Shown: positions 1-14,200 of the stretch, one piece after another
Position numbering within the stretch: the first letter of the stretch is position 1
How the letters are laid out: each line of letters begins with the position of its first letter
Assembly (NCBI GenBank): GCA_021464525.1
Contig: JADRCO010000153.1
Coordinates: 1 to 47,709, forward strand
Direction: 5' to 3'
DNA from: Rhizophagus sp. LPA8_4_AMF
Lineage: Eukaryota > Glomeromycota > Glomeromycetes > Glomerales > Glomeraceae
Length of the DNA stretch: 47,709 nt
Translations under genes and position numbers: made by a program
Notes under the pieces: generated by a model
What the model was told of the DNA's origin: nothing
What the model saw: only the letters and a program-made list of their open reading frames with translations
Databases searched by the model: none

Positions 1-15
1 AAAAAAAAAAAAAAA

Positions 16-53
<38 letters not shown>

Positions 54-59
54 TATTAC
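1..59 (-). other. Intron start and poly-A/T run at the window edge
   Basis: On the minus strand copy A exon 7 ends at 60 with donor GTAATA, and the intron then runs into more than 45 T residues. The homologous intron of copy B (16151-16237) is only 87 bp and has no such run. The homopolymer is therefore either an insertion or a sequencing/assembly terminus. Confidence 0.6.
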
Positions 60-3000
60 CAAAATTCTACATAAAATATTGTATAAGTAATCTTCTCGGT
101 CACTAGGAAATTGTGATCCTAAAATTACAACAGGATCCAAGTTTTTTTCTTTAAACTGACAAGTTAATAAATTTACGATCGTATCGCTTTTACCAATAAC
201 CATTAAATGACGCGCATCAGGATCTTCTAGATCTAAATTGATCAACTTTTCAATCGGAATTGGTTTATAAACCCATGGTTCATGATTATTAAGTATCTTA
301 AGTACGTTTTCAAAATGTTTTTCATACAATTTGGCATTATTTTCTATTCCTCCAAAATTGCGGGCTAATGCAATTTGGATGTTCTCTGGAATCATTTCAT
401 CTAATGAAAGCTGTTTGATCAATGCATAATAATCATGGAGACCATGAAAGTTAGGCGAAATTTGATCACATTTTTCATAATCTAAATATGCCTTAGACAA
501 AAATTTTAATGTGTCTCTTTGATCACCAAGTTCAATATTTAACAAACGCACAGTAGTTGATACTAGATCATCCAAATTTAATAGTGGTCTATATAAATAA
601 ATATAAGAAAATTATAGATTAATAGTAAAATTATATGCAAATAAATTCAAAATTAATTTTATATGTACCTCTGAACAAGTATTGCACGGCTAATTTTACT
701 ATTATCGGGACGCCAATTAGATATTCCTATAACTGCAACAGTTAGTTCAGTATCTGGATAACTTGGTTCAAGAAGAGAGTGAAGTACGCTTAACGGATTG
801 AAAGGACTCATTTCATCTAAACCGACTGACAAATAATGATAGTTCGAACAATGACTTTATTTAAATACAACACAAGAAGATATCAAAATAGAATAAAAAT
901 TACCTTCATTAAGTAATACTACACTAATAATAGGGAATTCCTTGGAATTTGTTTCCTGATATTTTTTTGCTTTATCAAAAACTTTTATTATATCATCAGA
1001 TGTTGAAGACAAAGATCCTTGATGCGTAATTAAGTAAACCTGAGGTAAAGTTCTAAAATACTCATCACGTGAATTAAATCCATTTAAATTCGAACTTATA
1101 AGATCAATTGCTAAAGACTTTGAAGTACCAGGTGCTCCAATAAGGAATAGGGGAATTCGTGTCAAAATGCATACAATCATAACTAAAATATTTTCCGATA
1201 AAGCTTCGGTTATAGCCACATTAGAAGGAATTTTCATTCTATTAATATAGTATTCCTGTTCCTCGCGAATGATTCCAGCAAATACATCTTCTTCTAAGTC
1301 AAAATTACGGGTTTGAAATATTTGTCCCATGTCATGATGATATTGTTTTCGCAAATCTTGTTCATATAATCGAAAGTAGTAACAAATGCATAATGCTAAA
1401 ATATAAGATTTTATCGTTATAGTAGGATTTTCAGATGATGGGTGTACTTGTCCTCTCCTGTAAGCTTGGCGTTTCTCAAGGGAGTTATAAAAGAATTTCA
1501 CTAATGTTATAGCTCGTTTAACATCACGTAAACTAACACTATATGGCTCCTCAACTTTTCGAATGAATCTTTGAGAAGCGGATAATAGCTCAACAAATAC
1601 AGGATGAGCTAATTTTTTTAATTCTTTTTCAACCATAATTTGAATATACTTCAATTCACCTTTTGAGTTTAGGATACCATAATCAAAAACATAGTCAAAA
1701 ATTTGATCGGGAAGTGGTTTGACTTGATAAACGAGATTACTTTTTTCTTCGTATTTCTTAACTTTAGTTTTCAAATCAACTGCTTTACTTTGAGTTCTTG
1801 TACGAGGACGATATGGATTACAGGTAGAGAATAAACGAATATTTGGATGTATATATTTACCATTAAGAATTCTGTGGGATATTAGATCTGCAAGTAAGTC
1901 TATATGATTGCAAGTGTTAATTCCGTTAAATAGTAACCAGATCTCTCCCTTTTCTGCCTTTTTCATAGCATCATTAATGAACATCACAAAAGTTTTTTCA
2001 TCGATTCCAGCATGAAGATTAAGAGTCTGAAATTGAACTTCAACCATTATAGCCAAATAAGCAATTAAACTTGTCTAAAAAAGAATTAAATTTTTAGAAA
2101 TGCGGGTGATAACAATAAAAAAGAAATTTTGAATATATAAATATTTACCTTGCCACATCCTGCTTCACCACAAATTACGACCGGAACGTTCGCACGTACT
2201 CTTAAAAGAATTAATGCCATCTTTATCAAGTTATCACTAGTTAGGACATATTCTGGTAGACTTAATTTTTGTGTTGACCCACGAGCCATTCTTTCTAATT
2301 TCATTAAGATCTCATTTTCGGACATTGTACCATAATCATCTAATTTCCAATTTGGATGATCACTTTTTAATAACAACTTAGCGTTATCATAAGCTTTCGT
2401 TCTGTCACTGTATAAAAGTGTTATAGTATCTTGAGCTTGGGAGTTGAAAAATAATACAAAATTGTTTAAATCATCCCATTGAACAAAATTTCTACCATCA
2501 GCAGCTATAGATTCTAGTTCTGTCGCTCTAATTTTAATAGATCTAGCTGCCAAATCCTTTGAAATAACTATTAACATTCTTAATATTAAAGTAATATTAG
2601 CCTCTTCTACAATCAATTTCAGATTACCTAAATTATTTAAAGTAAAGTGTTGGTTGGATGATAATCGAACTAATTGATCCGTAAGCACATTAATAAATAT
2701 TTCAAAAAATCTAAATGAAAAAACAACTTTGACGTTATTGTTGAAAATATATTTATCAATAAGAAATTGACAGCGTTCCGCGGGTAATGGCTTTTTGGTC
2801 GCTTCATTTGTTCGGAAATGAACTTCTTTGATATCTATTTTATTGCAATCCAATAGGCTCAAATAGTAACAAACAATCTGAATTGGACTATTAATTTCTT
2901 GGGAAACGCTTAAATTTTTAATATTCCAAGTTAAGTGATTAAACAATGTATATCTCGCCATAGGAAGAGAATTAAGCAAACGTTGTTCTACGGTTGAAGC

Positions 3001-6000
3001 TATCTCAATAAATACATATGTAGGCGTTTCTAGCGAAGGTAGATAAGCTATATCGACATTAGCAGAAACCATTCCCAAAGTTAATAACTTGAATAAGAAC
3101 ATGTTGACGTCTTCAGGATGGTCGGTTGACACAATATTAATATGCATACTCTCTGTTGGTTGTAGCTTACATTCTTTGAATTGACTTACAAGTTTGTCAA
3201 ACCCCATACCATCGCTTATTAAGAAACTACGTAATATTTTCTTTTTAGTGGAACTGGCTTCTTTAATCCATTCAGTTTTTCCCTGGCCTGATAAATCAGA
3301 TGAAACGCGTATAACGTTTTGACATAATTTCCGATAAACTTCTCTCATCATTTCAGTGTTCAAACCATTAGTTTCGTGAACATCTTGAGAGAATTGGTCT
3401 AAAATATAGTGGTGCATTCCAGTCTTTTTGTAACAAATAAGCGCTAATAAATAATCAATCTCCTGATCATGTAATTTTTGCATCGTTCTAATTTGATTGA
3501 CTAAATTATATTGCAATTCAAAGTCTAACAATTCTGGATTTGCAATACAAAACAAGTGATTTTTGTATCCATTATTTGATGCAAAAAAACTCCTTTTGAT
3601 GAAAATCATGAGTTCTTCCATCGTGGTTAAAGAAGTACATATTAAGAGTTGCCATGGTTCTGGATAATATCCATGATTAGCATATAATGACATAATTACA
3701 TTAGGTATTCGTAAACTATCTGTACAAGTAGCGACAGACAATTTGCCCTTTGTAACAACGTCCGACATTACGCGTTGTCCAGTAACATTAAATTTACGCA
3801 TTTGTTTTGGACTATTTTCAAAAATCCTTTTTAATTTTTCACCGATTTCATGAAGAGTTTCGGGATCATCTTTTGGTTCACATAATACAACTTCATTACG
3901 AGAAGGTAATTGAGCCTTACTATTTACAAATCTAATCAATGTCTTGCATTCTTCTTCATTTTTCTTATCTAATTTTTTCGATGTGAAGTAATCATAGAGT
4001 GTCAAAATATGACGAACAGAAAAGAACGTTAGATAATAACATCTCTCTCGCGCACGATCAACTATTTCTTTCCTAAGAATTTGTAAAATCATAACTTGTT
4101 AATTATTACTAAATAAATTATTAACTGTAGACAATATAATTACCATTTTTCAAGTTCATTATTTAGAAATTTAAGATAATCTTCCATATTATTTGTCCCT
4201 TGTAATTTCTTTTCAAAATTTTTATTACCAAAATGAAAGTGTCCAAGTTGTATTAGTACAGACACTACGACGATTATTTCTTGTGCTACATCAACTTGAA
4301 AAATAAAATCATCCATAACGGTATCATAATCATTTAAAATATCATCTATGCTTTTACTATCGGTATCTTTTTTTGCTATTGATAAAGCTCGTACGCGTAA
4401 ATCCAAGATTTCATTTAAATTATATATTACGTTGGAAGAATATTCTAATGAAACTAAACATTTGTCTTTCCTTTCATCACGTACAAAAATATATATTCCA
4501 TTAAGTACAATATTCTTAATATTTTCCTTAGTGACTTCGCCACGATTTAAAATGGTATTATACATCATTCGTAATGTCATACTGTAGTTATTGCATAATG
4601 CTACCTTTCCCCCTAAAGAGGAATTCTTTATTATAACATCCTGTAATTCTTTTAAAAGCTCATCGATATTTTCTACCTTATCCTTATTCATAAGTGGGAA
4701 TAACAATTGTTCGACTTGAACAAGCGATGAAATTGTATCCTCTTGAATATTTAAATGTTTGTCAACGTTATTTACGTAAGTTAACAATTTTCTGGTATCA
4801 AATTTGCCGATTATTTGTAGAAAAACCATAAGATCTTTGGCAATTGATAATTCTTTTATCAAACCCCAACAATCTTGACTAACAGAATGATTTTTATCAA
4901 GGTAGTCAAAAAAATTATTTAATACGCGAAGTGTCACGGAATCGTCCTTTAAAATACGAATTGATTTTGACAGCCAATCATCTTCATTATGTGGCACTTT
5001 GAAAATTTTTACAACTTTTTTCAAATGCTCAAATCTTTCAATCCACTGAGGTATCTTCGAAAGATTTTTAAGAGCTTGCGAAAACTTCTGGTTTTTAGAA
5101 GAACTAGAAATTAATTCAATCTCTACATTAACATTTGTAATATTTTTTAAAAACGCATCTGAACATTTAACTTTTTCCCATTCCTTACAAAGGGCATCAT
5201 ATTTTTTAAAGACGGCTGGTGATAATACTTGCGATATATATTCTACATTTATTGCAGCATCTTCCCTAAGATAAACTTCAAAGATATTGTTGAAAATTTG
5301 AGATTGACCAAATTTGTAACAACGCTTTGCACTATCCAAAGTTTTCTCGTGCAACTTCCAATGATCTGATAAAATCGATTTATTCAAAATAACTTTATCT
5401 AAATTTTGCATACGTTTTTTTATGTCTTGAATGAAATTATTTACATCTGTAACCTTAGATGCTGAACAATGGTTATTATAAAACGTAAGAAGTTGATCGA
5501 GTTTAAGTTCATAATCGTGATACAACTTTCTAAGCTTTGCGATTTCGTCTCGAGAAATAGTCAAATGACCTAAAGACTTCTTTCCAATAATTTCATCAAA
5601 ATATTGAAACAATTGTTCATCTGAATATTTCAAAAGCTGTTGTAGTAATTGTAAATTTATCGTTTTGTCTATAAGTAATCCATTAAGTTCAACGATAGAC
5701 ATTTGAATATGTTGTAAATATGTATTTGCATTGAGTCTTTGTACACTACCAGTAGAATTTAATATGAGAATTAAAAATTTACTAGACTTTATAATATTTA
5801 TATATTGCTCTGAAGCGTCAGATACATTTGATTTTCTTTGTAATTCGTCCAAAATATAGCATAAAATATCTTTGATCATTCTGAAAGATTTATAAAAAAA
5901 TAAAAAATAAATATTGATATATAATAATTCATTACGAGTTCAATAAACAAATCTTACGTGTTTGGAACTTTTAATATTTTGCTGCCTTTACAACCGCAAA

Positions 6001-7784
6001 TCGTAAATATTTTACCAATCAATCGATCATTAATTTGTTGAATAGTTTTATTAAATACTACTTCTTTAATTATATCGGAAAATAATTCTTTAATCTCTTG
6101 TTCTTTTATCTGGCCTATCAATTTTATGGTATCGATTATTTGAGATTCAGGACGTGACTTTACTTTTTTTGCAACAATTGTAGTGAGATTTTGCCAAATA
6201 TTTTTTCGATGACTAAGTAAAGGATGCATACGTTCTAATTGTTGAAATATCAAAGATATAAAGTTGATTTCGTTTGAAATACTTTTTTCATATGTGCTTA
6301 GTTTAAACAAAAGAAGCGTAAACCAATTTGTACAAATGCTTAGTAATCTTTTCTTTTTAGTATCAGAAAAATTATTTCGAAAAAAGTTATCCAAAATTTC
6401 AGGGAATATATTTAATAATTCCAAGCTACGAGACTGAGATATATATTCTAATGAGATTATGGCATCGTCATCTGACCAATTTAAGCCGTCATTTTGGAGA
6501 AGTTTTTGTATAGCAAAAATATCTCGATTTTCCCACTTCCGAATTGGATTTTCAAGTAAAAATAAAATATGATTTCGGAAAACTTCAGCAACGTCATCAT
6601 GACAATCCTTTGGAATTATATTAAAATCGTTTTCTAAAGCAACAGAATCGCCATTAGAGATGTTTTTTTGAACTTGATCAATGAAAAATTTGAATATGTT
6701 TTTATCGATTTCGTTATTATGCGCAAGAATATCATTCCATAATTTGAAAAGAGAGACATTATTATAGCATAATTGAATTAACCACTATCAAAAAAAAAAG
6801 AAAGTCAATATGAATAAAAGCTTTAATTATGACGAAATAGCTAACTTCTTAAAATACCTTTGCAATTTTAACGTAAATATCGAAATCGATATCCTTAATA
6901 TGAGGACTAATAATTTCTACTTCCTTAATAAATTTTTCTAATAAATCATCATTTGGATACTTTAAAGTATTTAAGTGATAGATGAAATTATATTTAAGAT
7001 CAATTGTTGCCATAAGCGTAAAAATTTTAAGCCAGTGGAATTGATATTGAAAGGCATTATGTTGGATCAAAGTTGTAATAGCGGTTTGAAACAGAACTTT
7101 GACATCTGAAGGAAATATTTCTTGTTTGTAGTTATCAAGCGCGTCGAGCAATAATTCTGATGAAAAGGACGTAGGTAGTTCATAATTCAAATCTTGTCTT
7201 AAAATATGATGTCCTAAAAGAAGACATAAGAAGAGTCTTTTTTCCTTTAGTTTATCGTCAATATTATTGACGATATATTCGAGATTTGATGCACAAATTG
7301 TGACGTCATTATGAAGATCCAATAAATGTTGATATTCCATTACTTTATCTTTAAAGTTATGAACTTCAATAGAGTTAAAGATATAATCCACAAAAGCATA
7401 ATCTTGAATTTGGTCAAGACTCAATTTTTGACTTAAATTAAAATTATTTTTCCAAATGGCAAATTGGTTCTCTTTCTCAATATCCAAAATACGACTGTCT
7501 TCATCGCTATTTCCTTCGAATACGTTTTTTTCATGAAACGAAGGTTTTGGTATGTGAATAGCAAACCTATATTGAATACAATTTTTTTCAGGAATGTTTG
7601 ATATGGAAATAATTATTGGTTCTGATTGCCAATAGGTCGGATTTTTAGGAAATGGCTGAAATAATTTTGCAATAGGATTTTCCCAAAATCCCAATTCTTT
7701 TATATCACCAAGGACTATTGGTTGTCCAATATTTTCTATTCCTTCTGGCAAATGAATATGAAATGTAAATGTTTTATTTTCCAT
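60..7784 (-). CDS. RNF213-like: RNF213/mysterin-like AAA+ protein, copy A (3' end beyond window)
   Basis: Probable giant AAA+ ATPase of the RNF213/mysterin ubiquitin-ligase family. Inferred exons, in order on the minus strand: 7784-6858, 6784-5958, 5880-4144, 4072-2149, 2074-904, 825-669 and 588-60. Every junction is GT/AG, phases match, and the result is 2,424 open codons. Residues 1-115 resemble a CBM20 carbohydrate-binding domain, which human RNF213 also has at its N-terminus. A helical stalk follows, then a degenerate AAA2 and AAA3 with Walker A GEAGCGK (1799-1805, intron right after the Lys). AAA4 has Walker A GAPGTSKS (about 2118-2125) and the family block SPFNPL after Walker B. Oddities: AAA3 Walker B reads LLFNGIN instead of LLFDEIN, and AAA4 reads LLNEVG instead of LLDEVG. 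The start at 7784 is chosen because homology with copy B begins there and a TATA box lies 61 bp upstream. The E3 half is not in the window. Family call is firm; enzymatic competence is doubtful. Confidence 0.86.
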
Positions 7785-7844
7785 ATTGAATCCAATATGC
7801 AAAATAAAGAAGCATTTTTTAAAAAAGAAACTCAACCTTCTTGC

Positions 7845-7851
7845 TTTTATA
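7845..7851 (-). promoter_or_regulatory. TATA box of copy A
   Basis: The minus strand reads CTATAAAAG here, 61-67 bp upstream of the ATG at 7784. That would place transcription initiation near 7815 and supports 7784 rather than the earlier in-frame ATG at 7868, which lies upstream of the box. Confidence 0.5.
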
Positions 7852-8342
7852 GCCCAAATGACGATCACCAGACATGGTCGGACAATACATGTGTAACGTA
7901 ATTATGCAATTATTCAAAATTCGATATAGTCAAAATCGAATACCTCCAAAGTTTCCTATCCGTTAATGAAAATTCATTAGTATATAAAGCTTAAGCAGGA
8001 AACAGTTCTATTTAGTAGGTTGCTGTAATATCATGGAAAAGCGTTTACGTAGTTTTTTATACGTATAAAATTAAATTGGTTTTTTAGATTACTCCAAAAT
8101 TCGCAAAACCTTATTTATTTGACCGGAAACGATCGTCAAAAAAAGATAGGTCATTTAATGAAAGTGATTGAACAATCATATGTTCATACATTCCTTACAT
8201 AAGACAATTAATGATTTTCATTAAACTTTAGCGTTTCAGTTTCTTATTACAGTAAAGTATTTGTAGCACATTACTTTGATGTATTTGTCATATGATTATA
8301 GTCGCACAAAATTCCATATCCATCAGTTAAGGAGGTTTTTTT

Positions 8343-8348
8343 TATAAA
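8343..8348 (+). promoter_or_regulatory. TATA-like box of copy B
   Basis: TTTATAAAAC lies 52 bp upstream of the ATG at 8400 and only 22 bp before the alternative ATG at 8370. Initiation about 30 bp downstream would exclude 8370, which fits the homology start shared with copy A. Confidence 0.4.
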
Positions 8349-10080
8349 ACGTGAATTAAAAAAAAATTTATGTTATTTGTTTTTGTACTTTCCGTAAAAA
8401 TGAATATCAATCTGGAAAGTAAGACAAGTAAAACATTTACGTTTCATATTCATCTGCCGGAAGGGATAGAAAAAATTGGACAACCAATAGTTCTTGGTAG
8501 TGTCGAAGAATTAGGATTTTGGGAAACCCCTATTGTAAAATTACTTCAACCATTTCCTAAAAATCCGACTCATTGGCAATCGGAACCAATAACTATTTCC
8601 GTATCAAACACTGAAAGAAATCAGATTCAATATAGATTTGCTATTCATGTACAAAGTCCCGCGCTTTATGGAAATGAAAAAAATATATTCGAAGGTGATG
8701 GCGATAAAGACAATCGTATATTAGATACTGAGAGAGAGAATCAATCATATGCCATTTGGAGAAATAGTTCTAATTTAAGTCAAAGATTAAATCTTGCTCA
8801 AGTTAAAGACTGTGCTTTTGTAGATTACATCTTTAACTCTATCAGAGCTTACAACCTTAAAGATAAGATTATGGAATATCAACATTTATTAAATCTTTAT
8901 AATGATGTCACAATACGTGCATCAAATCTTGAATACATTATTAATAATACCGACAATAAATTGAAAGAAAAGCGAATTTTCTTATGTCTTCTTTTAGGGT
9001 ATCATATTTTAAGACAAAATTTGAATTATGAGCTACCGACTTCTTTCTCTTCTGAATTATTGCTCGATGCACTTGATAATTACGATCTAGAAGTTTTTCC
9101 TTCAAATATCAATGTTCTAATTAATACCGCTATCACAACTTTAATCTAACATAATGCCTCCCGATATTATTTTCATTGGATTAAAATTTTTACGATTGCG
9201 ACGAAAGTTGATCCTAAATATAGTTTCATCTATCATTTAAATACTTTAAAATATCCTAGTGATGATTTGTTAGAAAAATTTATTAAGGAAGTAGAAATTA
9301 TTGGTCCTTATATTAAGGATGTGGAATTCGAAATCTATACTAATATTGCAAAGGTATTTTTTTAGTAAATTAATTATTATGCATCATAATCAGAATTTTA
9401 ATCATATTTTCTTTTTTTTTTAATAGTGGTTAATTCAATTATGTCATAATAATGACTCCCTTCTCAAACTATGGAATGATATCCTTTTGCATAATGATGA
9501 AATTGATAAAAACATCGTCAAATTTTTCGTTAACCAATTTCAAAAGAATATTTCTAAAGATGATGTTGTTGCCTTAGAAAACCATTTTAAAAAAATAAAA
9601 ATTCCAAAGAATTATCAGGATAGTGTCGTTGAAGTTTTCCGAAATCATATTTTATTTTACTTAAAAATCCAATTCAGAAATGGGAAGATCAAGACATTCC
9701 TGCTATACGAAACATTCTTCAAGATGATAGCTTTAACTGGTCAAGTGACGATGCCATACTTTTGTTAGAGTTTATATCACGATCTCGTAATTTGAAATTA
9801 TTAGATATATTCCCTGAACTTTTGGATAATTTATTTCGAAATAATTTTTCTGATACTAAAAAGAAAAGATTACCAAGCATTTGTACAAATTGGTTTATAC
9901 TTCTTTTGTTTATACTAAATACGAATGAGAAAAATGTTTCAAACGAAGGCAACTCTCTGATATTTTTCCAGTTAGAACGCATGCATCCTTTACTTGGTCA
10001 TCGAAAAAATGTTTGGCAAAATTTTATAACTATTGCTACAGAGAACATAAAGGCATGTCCTGAATCTCAAATAATTAATG

Positions 10081-11216
10081 CCATAAAATTGATAGGCCAG
10101 ATAAAAGAACAAGAGATTAAAGAATTATTTTCCGATATAATTAAAGAAGTAGTATTTAATAAAACTATTCAACAAATTAATGATCGATTGATTGGTAAAA
10201 TATTTACGATTTGCGGTTGTAAAGGCAGCAAAATATTAAAAGTTCCAAACACGTAAGATTTGTTTATTGAACTCGTAATGAATTATTATATATCAATATT
10301 TATTTTTTATTTTTTTATAAATCTTTCAGAATGATCAAAGATATTTTATGCTATATTTTGGACGAATTACAAAGAAAATCAAATGTATCTGACGCTTCAG
10401 AGCAATATATAAATATTATAAAGTCTAGTAAATTTTTAATTCTCATATTAAATTCTACTGGTAGTGTACAAAGACTCAATGCAAATACATATTTACAACA
10501 TATTCAAATGTCTATCGTTGAACTTAATGGATTACTTATAGACAAAACGATAAATTTACAATTACTACAACAGCTTTTGAAATATTCAGATGAACAATTG
10601 TTTCAATATTTTGATGAAATTATTGGAAAGAAGTCTTTAGGTCATTTGACTATTTCTCGAGACGAAATCGCAAAGCTTAGAAAGTTGTATCACGATTATG
10701 AACTTAAACTCGATCAACTTCTTACGTTTTATAATAACCATTGTTCAGCATCTAAGGTTACAGATGTAAATAATTTCATTCAAGACATAAAAAAACGTAT
10801 GCAAAATTTAGATAAAGTTATTTTGAATAAATCGATTTTATCAGATCATTGGAAGTTGCACGAGAAAACTTTGGATAGTGCAAAGCGTTGTTACAAATTT
10901 GGTCAATCTCAAATTTTCAACAATATCTTTGAAGTTTATCTTAGGGAAGATGCTGCAATAAATGTAGAATATATATCGCAAGTATTATCACCAGCCGTCT
11001 TTAAAAAATATGATGCCCTTTGTAAGGAATGGGAAAAAGTTAAATGTTCAGATGCGTTTTTAAAAAATATTACAAATGTTAATGTAGAGATTGAATTAAT
11101 TTCTAGTTCTTCTAAAAACCAGAAGTTTTCGCAAGCTCTTAAAAATCTTTCGAAGATACCTCAGTGGATTGAAAGATTTGAGCATTTGAAAAAAGTTGTA
11201 AAAATTTTCAAAGTGC
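10081..11216 (+). repeat. Near-identical tract shared by the two inverted copies
   Basis: This stretch of copy B, reverse-complemented, matches copy A from about 6140 down to about 5000. The 77-bp introns (10253-10329 and 5881-5957) are identical base for base. The encoded 295 residues after the intron are identical, and so are the 60 residues before it. On both sides identity drops sharply, to roughly three quarters at the protein level, and introns elsewhere are no longer alike. Such a patch inside diverged arms is the expected footprint of gene conversion. Confidence 0.8.
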
Positions 11217-14200
11217 TACATAATGAAGATGATTGGCTGTCAAAATCAATTTGTATTTTAAAGGACGATTCTGTGACACTTCGCGTATTAAATAATTTTT
11301 TTGATTACCTTGGTAGAAATCACTCTATTTACCAAGTTAGTTGGGACTTGATAAAAGCATTATCAGTTGCGGAAGATTTAATGATGTCCCTACAAATAAT
11401 CGATAGATTTGGTATCAGATATTTGATCAATTATACTGATAATTATTTAGACGAAAAATTAATTCAAGCGGATATGATTTCATCGCTTATCCAAGTCAAA
11501 CATTTTTTATTTCCATTTATGAATAAAGATAAGATAGAAAATGTAGATGAGCTCTTGAAAGAATTGCGGCTTGTTATTGAAAAGGACTCTACTATAGTAG
11601 AAAAGATAGCATTATGTAATAACTGCAGTAATACATTACGAATAATGTACGTTAACATTTTAAATCGTGACGAAGTCACTAAGGAAAGAATTAAGAATAT
11701 TGTACTCAATGGAACATACATTTTTGAAAAAAAGATAAATGTTTAACCTCATTAATATATTCCACTAACAACTTAGTATATAATTTAAATGAAATTTTGG
11801 ATTTATGTAAACGAGCTTTTTAATGGCAAAATCAGAAAATACAGTTGATAAAGTATAGATGATATTTTAAATGATTTTGATGCTGTTATAGATGAATTTA
11901 TTCTTCAAGTTGATGTTATACAGAAAATAATTAACATAGCATCCATGTTAATGCAACTTGGATATTTTGATTATAGAAAGTTTGAAAAGAAAATACAAAA
12001 AACAAGTGATATGGAAGATTATCTTATATTTTTAAACAATGAACTTGAAAAATGGTAAATATGTTTTTTATACTGTATTATCTTTTTTAAAAAAACTAAT
12101 GGATTTTAATCTTAATTCGTAGGAAGGATATAGTTGATCGTGCGCGAGAGAAATGTTATTATTTAACATTTTTTTCTATTCACCATATCTTATCATTTTA
12201 TGATTATTTCACATCTAAAATTTTAGATACGAAAAATGAAATAGAGTGCAATACATTGATTAAATTTGTAAATAGTAAAGCTTAGCTATCGTCTCATAAG
12301 GATGTTCAGGAACTTTTATGTGGGTCCCAAGATAATTATAAAATTCTTTGCGTAATCGGTGACGAATTAAAAGAATTTTTAAAAATATTCTGAGACAATC
12401 ACGTAGACTTAAATCGACTGGACAATGCATAATTTCAGATTTAGTTAGAAAGGGTAAATTATTTGTCGCTTCTTGTACTGATAAAACACGAGTTCCAAAC
12501 ATTATCATGTCATTATATGCTAATCACGGATATTATCCTGAACCGTGGCAACTCTTGATATGCACTTCTTCAACTACGATGGAGGAACTAACAATCTTCA
12601 TAAAAAGAAGTTTATTCGCATCGAATAATGGATATGAAAATCACTTATTTTGTATTGCAAATTTAGAGTTACTAGATTTTGAACTACAATATAATTTAGT
12701 TAATCAAATTAGATCAACAAGAGATCAGAAGGATTATTTTTTGGCGCTTATTTGTTGCAGAGAAACTGGAACGCATCACCATATTTTAGATCAATTCTCT
12801 TCAGATGTTCATGCAACTAATGGCTTAAACACTGAAGCTATGAGAGGAATTTATAAGGAATTATGTCAGAATGTTATACGTGTTTCTTCTGACTTATCTG
12901 GGCAAGGGAAAACTGAATGGATTAAAGAGAATAGTTTCAGTAAAGGGAAATTTATACGCAGCTTTTTAATAAGCGATGGTACGGAGTTTGGGAGGCTTGT
13001 ACGTCAATTCAAGGAATATAAACTCCGACCTGTAGAAAGTTTACATATCAATGTAATATCAGCAGACTATCCAGAAGACGTTAACATGTTTTTATTTGAG
13101 TTATTAACTTTGGGTATAGTTTCAACTAATGTCAATATAGTTTGCCTGCCTATATCAGAACCACCTACTTATATTTATATTGAAGTAGCCTCTACTACAG
13201 AACAACATTTACTTAATTCTCTTCCTATGGCATGGTATTTATTGTTCAATCATTTAACTTGGAACATTAAGAATTTGAGAGTTTCTCAAGAAATTCATAG
13301 TCCAATTCAAGTTACCTGTAATTATCTGAATCTATTGAATAATAATGAAATAGATACAAACGAAATCCTTATTAAGACAGATAAAGCAATTAAAGAACCG
13401 TTATCAGCAGAACGCTGTCTAAATCTTATCAAGAAATATTTCTTTAACAAAAATTTCGAAGATAATTCTTCATTTAGGTTTGTTGACATATTTGTTAATG
13501 TCCTTGCAGATCAATTAGTTAGATTATCATCAAGCCAATTCTTGAGTGTAAATAATCTAAAATTAGTGGTAAAAGAAAATAATATTAGAAATTTAATAGT
13601 AAGAGCCTTTATAGATGTTTCTAAAGATTTTGCAACTAGATCCATTAAAACCAAAGAAGCACAATTAGAATCAATAACTGCCGATTATGAAAATGCTTTT
13701 CTTGGTACAATTGTTCAATGGAATGATTCAAATCATTATATAATATTTTTCAATTCTCAAATTCCTGATAAAATATCATGTTTATATCGGGACAGAACAA
13801 AAGTTCATGATAATGTTAGGATTTTATTAAAAAGTCAAATAATTGAGGATCAAAATAATTGGATAATAGACGATTATGATATTATGACTGAAAATGTGCT
13901 CTTAATGAAATTAGAAAGAATGGCTTGCGGGTCAACACAAAAATTAAGTCTACCAGAATATGTCCTAACTAGTGATAACTTGATAAAGATGGCATTAATT
14001 CTTTTAAGAGTACGTGTGAACGTTCCGGTCATAATTTGTGGTGAAGCAGGATGTGGCAAGGTGATTTTATTTGTTATGTTTCATTATCATTGTTTTTCTA
14101 AACAATAATTTTGTTAAAATTTCATTTCTTTCATAGACAAGTTTGATCGCCTATTTGGCCTTGATGGTTGAAGTTCAATTTCAGGCACTTAACCTTCACG

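Larger units (their letters stand above)
7785..8399. promoter_or_regulatory. Shared 615-bp divergent intergenic spacer
   Basis: The only DNA between the two divergent RNF213-like start codons. It is AT-rich. The outermost parts hold a TATA box for each direction; the centre has the palindrome TTTTATACGTATAAAA (about 8055-8070) and several TTAATGAAAATTCATTA-like elements (7963-7980, 8207-8226). No ORF is evident. It probably acts as a bidirectional promoter, which is inference. Confidence 0.45.

Noticed and set aside
7785..7868. N-terminal extension of copy A from the ATG at 7868
   Set aside because: The extension spans the TATA box itself and does not match copy B.
8370..8399. Upstream ATG of copy B giving ten extra residues
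   Set aside because: It lies only 22 bp after the TATA-like box and the extra residues have no counterpart in copy A.
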